NCBI RefSeq assembly: GCF_003935895.2
Contig: NZ_CP054058.1
Coordinates: forward strand, 1,240,001 to 1,304,000
Source: Scandinavium goeteborgense
GTDB lineage: Bacteria; Pseudomonadota; Gammaproteobacteria; Enterobacterales; Enterobacteriaceae
Length of the DNA: 64,000 bases
Direction: 5' to 3'
In this document: in pieces, positions 58,440 through 64,000 of the stretch
Position numbering within the stretch: position 1 is the first letter of the stretch
Layout of the letters: each line of letters opens with the position of its first letter
Translations under genes and position numbers: made by a program
Notes under the pieces: model-generated
What the model saw: the letters and a program-made list of their open reading frames with translations, nothing else
Told to the model about the DNA's origin: nothing
Database searches by the model: none

Positions 58440-58462
58440 GCCTTTTGCATTTCAGCGGAGGA

Positions 58463-60604
58463 TTAATCCTGCTGAGACGACTGGATCGCGGTCAGAGCGA
58501 TGGTGTAGACGATATCGTCTACCAGCGCGCCACGAGACAGGTCGTTGACGGGTTTACGCATACCTTGCAGCATCGGCCCGATGGAGATCAGGTCGGCTGA
58601 ACGCTGTACCGCTTTGTAGGTGGTGTTACCGGTGTTCAGGTCTGGGAAGATGAACACGGTCGCGCGACCTGCAACCGGAGAGTTCGGCGCTTTGGATTTC
58701 GCAACGTCTGCCATTACGGCGGCGTCATACTGCAGCGGGCCGTCGATAACCAGGTCAGGACGTTTTTCCTGTGCGATGCGGGTTGCTTCACGCACTTTCT
58801 CAACGTCGCTACCCTGGCCGGAAGTCCCGGTGGAGTAGGAGAGCATTGCTACGCGCGGGTCGATACCGAATGCAGCTGCGGAATCCGCAGACTGGATAGC
58901 GATTTCGGCCAGCTGCTCAGCGGTTGGGTCTGGGTTGATCGCGCAGTCACCGTAAACATAAACCTGTTCAGGCAGCAGCATGAAGAACACAGAAGAAACC
59001 AGTGAGCTGTTCGGCGCAGTTTTGATCAGCTGCAGCGGTGGACGGATGGTGTTGGCGGTGGTGTGAACCGCGCCAGATACCAGACCGTCAACTTCGTCCT
59101 GCTCCAGCATCATGGTGCCGAGCACAACGTTGTCTTCCAGCTGCTCGCGAGCCACGGCTTCAGTCATGCCCTTGCTCTTACGCAGTTCGACCAGGCGTGC
59201 AACGTAGCTTTCACGTACCACTTCTGGATCGACGATTTCGATGCCAGCGCCCAGTTCAACGCCCTGGTCAGCCGCAACGCGGTTGATTTCTTCAGGGTTG
59301 CCCAGCAGCACACAGGTCGCGATGCCGCGCTCTGCACAGATAGCCGCTGCTTTCACGGTACGTGGTTCGTCGCCTTCCGGCAGAACAACGCGTTTGCCTG
59401 CTTTACGCGCCAGCTCGGTCAGTTGGTAGCGGAACGCTGGCGGAGACAGACGACGGCTACGCTCGGAGGTTGCAGTCAGGGATTCGATCCAGTTGGCATC
59501 GATGTGGCTAGCCACATATTCCTGCACTTTCTCGATACGTGCATGGTCATCAGCCGGCACTTCAAGGTTGAAGCTCTGCAGGCTCAGGGAAGTCTGCCAG
59601 GTGTTGGTGTTCACCATGAATACTGGCAGGCCAGTAGCGAACGCACGTTCACACAGCTTGCTCACGCGAGCATCCATTTCGTAAGCACCGGTCAGCAGGA
59701 TGGCACCGATTTCAACGCCATTCATTGCAGCCAGACACGCGGCAACCAGCACGTCTGGACGGTCTGCGGAGGTCACCAGCAGAGAGCCAGCGCGGAAGTG
59801 TTCCAGCATGTGCGGAATGCTGCGCGCACAGAAGGTCACGGACTTCACGCGGCGGGTGTTGATGTCGCCTTCGTTCACGATGGTCGCGTTCAGGTGACGA
59901 GCCATATCGATTGCACGAGTGGCAATCAGATCAAAGCTCCATGGCACCGCGCCCAGTACGGGAAGCGGGCTTGATGCTGCCAGGTCTGCCGGATTGATTT
60001 TCACAACTTTCGCAGTGGAAGAGTCGTCGAAAATTTCAGACAGGTCAGGACGAGTACGGCCCTGATCATCAACCGGTGCGTTCAGTTTGTTAACGATAAC
60101 GCCGGTGATGTTGGTGTTTTTCGCACCGCCGAAGCTGCTACGGGTCAGTTCGATACGCTCTTTCAGGCCTTCCTGAGTATCGGTGCCCTGAGACATAACG
60201 AACACGATTTCCGCGTTCAGAGTCTTAGCAATCTCGTAGTTCAGAGACTGTGCAAACTGGTGTTTACGGGTCGGGACCAGGCCTTCAACCAGCACCACTT
60301 CAGCATCCTGAGTATTCGCATGGTAGTTAGCGATGATCTCTTCCATCAGCACGTCATTCTGGTTGCTGGAGAGCAGAGATTCAACGTGGCTCATCTTCAG
60401 CGGTTCAGCCGCTGGCAGATTGGAGTTAGCACGCACGATAGTCGTGGTCTGGTCTGGCGCATCGCCACCGGCACGCGGCTGGGCGATTGGCTTAAAGACG
60501 CTCAGACGAACGCCTTTGCGTTCCATAGCGCGGATTACGCCAAGGCTGACGCTGGTCAGACCGACGCTGGTTCCGGTAGGGATCAGCATAATTGTACGGG
60601 ACAC
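58463..60604 (-). CDS. pta: Phosphate acetyltransferase Pta
   Basis: Converts acetyl-CoA and phosphate to acetyl-phosphate. 713 residues (E. coli 714), starting with GTG at 60604 as in E. coli. The N-terminal P-loop-like domain begins [20 protein letters not shown], the DRTGG domain occupies the middle ([16 protein letters not shown] region), and the C-terminal PTA_PTB catalytic domain carries [29 protein letters not shown] and [20 protein letters not shown]. Cotranscribed with ackA, from which it is separated by a 76-bp gap holding a hairpin. Its downstream terminator is interrupted by IS copy 2. Confidence 0.97.
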   Translation of the reverse strand: MSRTIMLIPTGTSVGLTSVSLGVIRAMERKGVRLSVFKPIAQPRAGGDAPDQTTTIVRANSNLPAAEPLKMSHVESLLSSNQNDVLMEEIIANYHANTQDAEVVLVEGLVPTRKHQFAQSLNYEIAKTLNAEIVFVMSQGTDTQEGLKERIELTRSSFGGAKNTNITGVIVNKLNAPVDDQGRTRPDLSEIFDDSSTAKVVKINPADLAASSPLPVLGAVPWSFDLIATRAIDMARHLNATIVNEGDINTRRVKSVTFCARSIPHMLEHFRAGSLLVTSADRPDVLVAACLAAMNGVEIGAILLTGAYEMDARVSKLCERAFATGLPVFMVNTNTWQTSLSLQSFNLEVPADDHARIEKVQEYVASHIDANWIESLTATSERSRRLSPPAFRYQLTELARKAGKRVVLPEGDEPRTVKAAAICAERGIATCVLLGNPEEINRVAADQGVELGAGIEIVDPEVVRESYVARLVELRKSKGMTEAVAREQLEDNVVLGTMMLEQDEVDGLVSGAVHTTANTIRPPLQLIKTAPNSSLVSSVFFMLLPEQVYVYGDCAINPDPTAEQLAEIAIQSADSAAAFGIDPRVAMLSYSTGTSGQGSDVEKVREATRIAQEKRPDLVIDGPLQYDAAVMADVAKSKAPNSPVAGRATVFIFPDLNTGNTTYKAVQRSADLISIGPMLQGMRKPVNDLSRGALVDDIVYTIALTAIQSSQQD

Positions 60605-60652
60605 GATTTATCCTCTTTCGTTACCGCCAAGGGTTGGCGGGATCCAAAACAG

Positions 60653-60675
60653 CACCGCCAGCTAGGCTGGCGGTG
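60653..60675 (-). terminator. Hairpin in the ackA-pta gap
   Basis: CACCGCCAGC, 3-nt loop, GCTGGCGGTG (10-bp perfect stem), followed on the transcribed strand by CTGTTTTGG: a weak terminator or mRNA-processing structure that could set the ackA:pta ratio. Confidence 0.5.
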
Positions 60676-60680
60676 TGGAA

Positions 60681-61883
60681 TCAGGCAGTCAGACGAGCAG
60701 CGTCTTGTGCGATGACCAATTCTTCGTTGGTCGGGATGACCACGGCAGGGCGGGTGCCTTCTTTGTTGATGAAGCCAGACTTGCCGAAGCGGGCAGCCAG
60801 GTTGCGCTCGTGATCAACTTCGAAGCCCAGAACGCCCAGTTTGCCCAGGGACAGTTCGCGAACCATCGCGGCGTTTTCGCCGATACCACCGGTGAAGACA
60901 ACAGCGTCCAGACGACCATCCATCAGCGCGGTGTAAGAACCGATGTATTTCGCCAGGCGGTGGCAGTAAACGTCCATTGCACGTTTAGCGTCAGCTTTGG
61001 TGTCGTAGTTATCTTCAACATAACGGCAGTCGCTGGTGACTTCGGTCAGACCCAGGAGGCCAGACTCTTTGGTCAGCATGGTGTTGATTGCATCAACGCT
61101 CATGCCCAGGGTGTCGTGCAGATGGAAGATGATAGCCGGGTCGATGTCACCAGAACGGGTGCCCATCACCAGGCCTTCCAGCGGGGTCAGACCCATAGAA
61201 GTATCAACACATTCGCCGTTACGGATTGCAGAAACAGAACCACCGTTGCCCAGGTGGCAAGTGATGATGTTCAGTTCTTCAACCGGCTTGTTCAGAACTT
61301 TAGCTGCTTCCTGAGTCACGAAGAAGTGGCTGGTGCCGTGTGCGCCATAGCGACGAACGCCGTGTTCTTTGTACAGGCTGTACGGCAGAGCATACAGATA
61401 AGACTCTTCCGGCATGGTCTGATGGAACGCGGTGTCGAAGACAGCAACGTTTTTGTTTTTCAGATTCGGGAAGGATTTCAGCGCTTCCGCGATGCCGATC
61501 AGGTGTGCTGGGTTGTGCAGCGGTGCAAAAGAGGCTGCATCTTTGATACCCTGAATAACGGAATCGTCGATAACCACAGAACCGGTGTACTTTTCGCCGC
61601 CGTGAACAACACGGTGACCGATGGCAGTCAACTGGGCTGACAGTTCTGGTTTTTGTGCCAGAATAGTGTTAACGATAAAGTTAAGCGCTTCACTGTGAGC
61701 GGCGCCTGCACCTAAAGCCGCTTCTTGTTTGGCGCCGTCCATTTTCCATTTCAGACGTGCTTCAGGGAGATGGAAACATTCGGCCAAACCAGAGAGGTAT
61801 TCTTCACCGTTGATCGCGTCGATAACAGCGAATTTCAGTGAGGAGCTACCGCAGTTCAGAACCAGTACTAACTTACTCGACAT
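60681..61883 (-). CDS. ackA: Acetate kinase AckA
   Basis: Interconverts acetyl-phosphate and ADP with acetate and ATP. 400 residues, as in E. coli. ASKHA-fold motifs: [16 protein letters not shown] at the N-terminus, [33 protein letters not shown], the ATP-site [15 protein letters not shown], and [17 protein letters not shown]. The ATG at 61883 follows an AGGTACTTCC purine stretch. First gene of ackA-pta and divergent from yfbV. Confidence 0.97.
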   Translation of the reverse strand: MSSKLVLVLNCGSSSLKFAVIDAINGEEYLSGLAECFHLPEARLKWKMDGAKQEAALGAGAAHSEALNFIVNTILAQKPELSAQLTAIGHRVVHGGEKYTGSVVIDDSVIQGIKDAASFAPLHNPAHLIGIAEALKSFPNLKNKNVAVFDTAFHQTMPEESYLYALPYSLYKEHGVRRYGAHGTSHFFVTQEAAKVLNKPVEELNIITCHLGNGGSVSAIRNGECVDTSMGLTPLEGLVMGTRSGDIDPAIIFHLHDTLGMSVDAINTMLTKESGLLGLTEVTSDCRYVEDNYDTKADAKRAMDVYCHRLAKYIGSYTALMDGRLDAVVFTGGIGENAAMVRELSLGKLGVLGFEVDHERNLAARFGKSGFINKEGTRPAVVIPTNEELVIAQDAARLTA

Positions 61884-62222
61884 GGAAGTACCTATTAATC
61901 TTATGTGGCTAAAAAAACGTCAGTGAGTCAAAGAGCGTAGCGCATGATGACGCTGACATTTATGATTAACATCATGCTCGATACTTTTAGCAGGCATGAT
62001 GAAAGATATTCGGGTGATTCATCTATCAGTTTTGCACAATTTTTAACCGATGGCAGAATGTGCAATAATTTGACGAACCGCGAGAGTGGGTCTACGCCCA
62101 TCTCAGGCCGCACAGGATACCTGAATGCCGCCTTTATTGCCAAAATGTTTTGAACGTTGTCATGCATAGTTGTTGTTTTGCACGAAATTTTGATTTTTTA
62201 TCTGTGAAGTTGAGGTAACGCC
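61884..62222. promoter_or_regulatory. ackA/yfbV divergent regulatory region
   Basis: 339 bp, AT-rich, without a convincing gene; open frames at 61944-62153 and 62160-62360 (the latter antisense to yfbV) lack SD and homology. It must carry the ackA-pta promoter(s) and that of yfbV. I recognise no specific operator with confidence. Confidence 0.5.
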
Positions 62223-62678
62223 ATGTCGACACCCGAGAACCGCCCGGTAAACTTTTTCAGTTCGTTCCGCCGTGGGCAGCACTACGCAAAGACGTGGCCG
62301 ATGGAAAAACGCCTGGCACCGATGTTTGTTGAAAATCGTGTTATCCGTGCCACCCGCCATGCTATACGCTTCATGCCGCCGGTTGCGGTGTTTACGCTAT
62401 GCTGGCAAATCGCCCTCGGTGGCCAGCTTGGCCCGGCCGTGGCGACCGCGCTGTTTGCGCTGAGTCTGCCGATGCAAGGATTATGGTGGCTGGGCAAGCG
62501 TTCCGCCACTCCGCTGCCGCCAACGATTTTGAACTGGTTCTATGAAGTGCGCGGAAAATTGCAGGAGTCAGGCCAGGTGCTGGCACCCTTTGAAGGTAAG
62601 CCAGATTACCAGGCGTTAGCTGACACGCTTAAGCGCGCATTCAAACAACTGGATAAAACTTTCCTGGATGATTTGTAA
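62223..62678 (+). CDS. yfbV: YfbV, UPF0208 membrane protein
   Basis: 151 residues, as in E. coli. Two hydrophobic segments in the middle ([40 protein letters not shown]) follow a basic N-terminal region ([23 protein letters not shown]). E. coli YfbV has been linked to confining the Ter macrodomain; the mechanism is not known. Start behind GAGGTAACGCC. Terminator follows. Confidence 0.95.
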   Translation: MSTPENRPVNFFSSFRRGQHYAKTWPMEKRLAPMFVENRVIRATRHAIRFMPPVAVFTLCWQIALGGQLGPAVATALFALSLPMQGLWWLGKRSATPLPPTILNWFYEVRGKLQESGQVLAPFEGKPDYQALADTLKRAFKQLDKTFLDDL

Positions 62679-62700
62679 TTAACTATCAAAAACGCATATA

Positions 62701-62734
62701 AAAGAGGGCATACACTTTGTAAGCCCTTTTTTTT
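62701..62734 (+). terminator. Intrinsic terminator of yfbV
   Basis: AAAGA-GGGC-A-TACA, loop CTT, TGTA-A-GCCC followed by T8, 22 bp after the yfbV stop. Confidence 0.85.
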
Positions 62735-62743
62735 CATGCGTAA

Positions 62744-63256
<513 letters not shown>

Positions 63257-63267
63257 TGGAGGCCGCC

Positions 63268-63927
63268 GTGCAGTGCAAAGGCTTTTTGTTTGATCTGGAC
63301 GGTACGCTGGTGGATTCATTACCAGTTGTAGAACGTTCATGGTGTCACTGGGCTGATCGACACGGTCTGAGCCACAGCGAAGTACTGAATTTTATTCACG
63401 GTAAGCAGGCGATTACTTCTCTGCGCCACTTTCTGCCAGGCCGCACCGAAGCAGAAATTCAGGTGGAGTTCAGCTGGCTCGAGCGAATGGAGTCCGAAGA
63501 CACCGCCGGGATCACCGCGCTGCCGGGCGCATTGGCGCTGTTGAATCATCTGGATGACGCCGGTATTCCGTGGGCCATTGTCACCTCAGGCTCCGTTCCC
63601 GTAGCGCATGCGCGTCACCGCGCGGCGGGCCTACCGGAGGCGAAAGTGTTCGTCACCGCTGAACAGGTAAAACGCGGCAAGCCGGAGCCGGATGCGTATT
63701 TGCTCGGCGCTGAACTGTTGGGCTTTGACCCGACAGAATGCGCAGTCGTCGAAGACGCGGCGGCGGGAATGCTTTCTGGCCTCGCGGCAGGCTGTCACGT
63801 CATTGCGGTGAACGTGCCCGGGGATGCGCCGCGGTTAAACGAAGCGGATTTCGTGCTGACCACCCTCGAAGCGTTAAGTATTCACCGGCAGCCTGATGGC
63901 ACGGTTAATGTGCGTCTGAAAGACTAA
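63268..63927 (+). CDS. yfbT: HAD-family sugar phosphatase YfbT (HxpA)
   Basis: 219 residues from the GTG at 63268, with GGAGG 5 nt upstream; it aligns with the E. coli N-terminus (CKGFLFDLDGTLVDS). An ATG at 63256 overlapping the yfbU stop would add four residues but has no SD. HAD motifs: I DLDGTLVDS, II VTSGSVPVA, III lysine in KRGKPEPDAYLLGAELLG, IV VVEDAAAGMLSGLAAG. E. coli YfbT dephosphorylates sugar phosphates such as fructose-1-phosphate and sugar-alcohol phosphates. Cotranscribed with yfbU. Confidence 0.93.
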   Translation: MQCKGFLFDLDGTLVDSLPVVERSWCHWADRHGLSHSEVLNFIHGKQAITSLRHFLPGRTEAEIQVEFSWLERMESEDTAGITALPGALALLNHLDDAGIPWAIVTSGSVPVAHARHRAAGLPEAKVFVTAEQVKRGKPEPDAYLLGAELLGFDPTECAVVEDAAAGMLSGLAAGCHVIAVNVPGDAPRLNEADFVLTTLEALSIHRQPDGTVNVRLKD

Positions 63928-63938
63928 ACGCATGATCT

Positions 63939-63965
63939 GGCCTCGCTTCGGCGGGGCTTTTTTAT
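63939..63965 (+). terminator. Intrinsic terminator of yfbUT
   Basis: GGCCTCGC, UUCG tetraloop, GCGGGGC (stem 63940-63957) then T7. The 35 bases left to the window edge would be the leader of the next gene (yfbS in E. coli), of which nothing can be confirmed. Confidence 0.9.
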
Positions 63966-64000
63966 GCCACAATTCTCACTCTCTTCTGACAAGGACATGT

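Noticed and set aside
59063-59974. 303-codon plus-strand frame inside pta
   Set aside because: Antisense to pta, with His/Gln/Phe-rich shadow composition and no SD.
60675-61640. 321-codon plus-strand frame inside ackA
   Set aside because: Antisense to ackA, and rich in Val/Phe/Asn-type shadow residues.

Overview
The window is a chromosomal segment of a member of the Enterobacteriaceae, probably of the Enterobacter/Lelliottia/Leclercia/Klebsiella group. Most genes follow, in order, the Escherichia coli K-12 block from yfeO-glk through ypdBA, alaC, argW, mlaA, fadL, fadIJ, aroC, fabB, pdxB, accD, purF and hisJQMP to pta-ackA and yfbT. Product lengths are close to the E. coli ones. The species cannot be fixed from sequence reading alone.

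Layout. 1-8 kb: partial yfeO, glk, a first 1,414-bp IS4-family element, the ypdAB two-component pair, alaC and the tiny gene ypdK. 8-14 kb: an unassigned outer-membrane-barrel gene, a DUF1294 gene, tRNA-Arg(CCT), yfdC, mlaA, fadL and yfcZ. 14-23.5 kb: fadIJ, sixA, smrB, prmB, aroC, mepA, yfcA, epmC, yfcL. 23.6-29 kb: an accessory carbohydrate island (GH88 unsaturated glucuronyl hydrolase, LacY-type permease, DUF2264 protein, divergent AraC regulator) between yfcL and mnmC. 29-38 kb: mnmC, fabB, yfcJ, a second accessory insertion (GntR/UTRA regulator and a frameshifted orphan PTS EIIC), flk, pdxB. 38-51 kb: usg, truA, dedA, accD, folC, dedD, cvpA, purF, ubiX, argT, hisJQMP. 51-57 kb: an acetyltransferase gene, a two-gene HTH/HicA-like cassette, yfcH, folX, yfcG, yfcF, yfcE, yfcD. 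57-64 kb: a second copy of the IS, pta-ackA, yfbV, yfbU, yfbT.

Gene cooperation visible here: fatty-acid uptake and anaerobic-type beta-oxidation (fadL, fadIJ, all with FadR-type sites) against unsaturated fatty-acid synthesis (fabB with FabR and FadR-like sites, accD); nitrogen-regulated basic amino-acid uptake (argT and hisJQMP, each with its own sigma-54 promoter and NtrC-like sites); purine control of cvpA-purF; acetate metabolism (pta-ackA).

The most striking signal concerns the IS4-family element. Both copies lie inside intrinsic terminators between convergent genes (glk/ypdB and yfcD/pta). Both target duplications are exactly the hairpin apex (4-bp arm, loop, 4-bp arm), so their length (11 or 12 bp) follows the loop length (3 or 4 nt). 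The element also carries an inward-facing intrinsic terminator at each end, which could replace the two it destroys. Other points of interest are the uronate-type sugar island, the HTH/HicA-like cassette with a palindrome on its promoter, and the G7 frameshift in the PTS gene.
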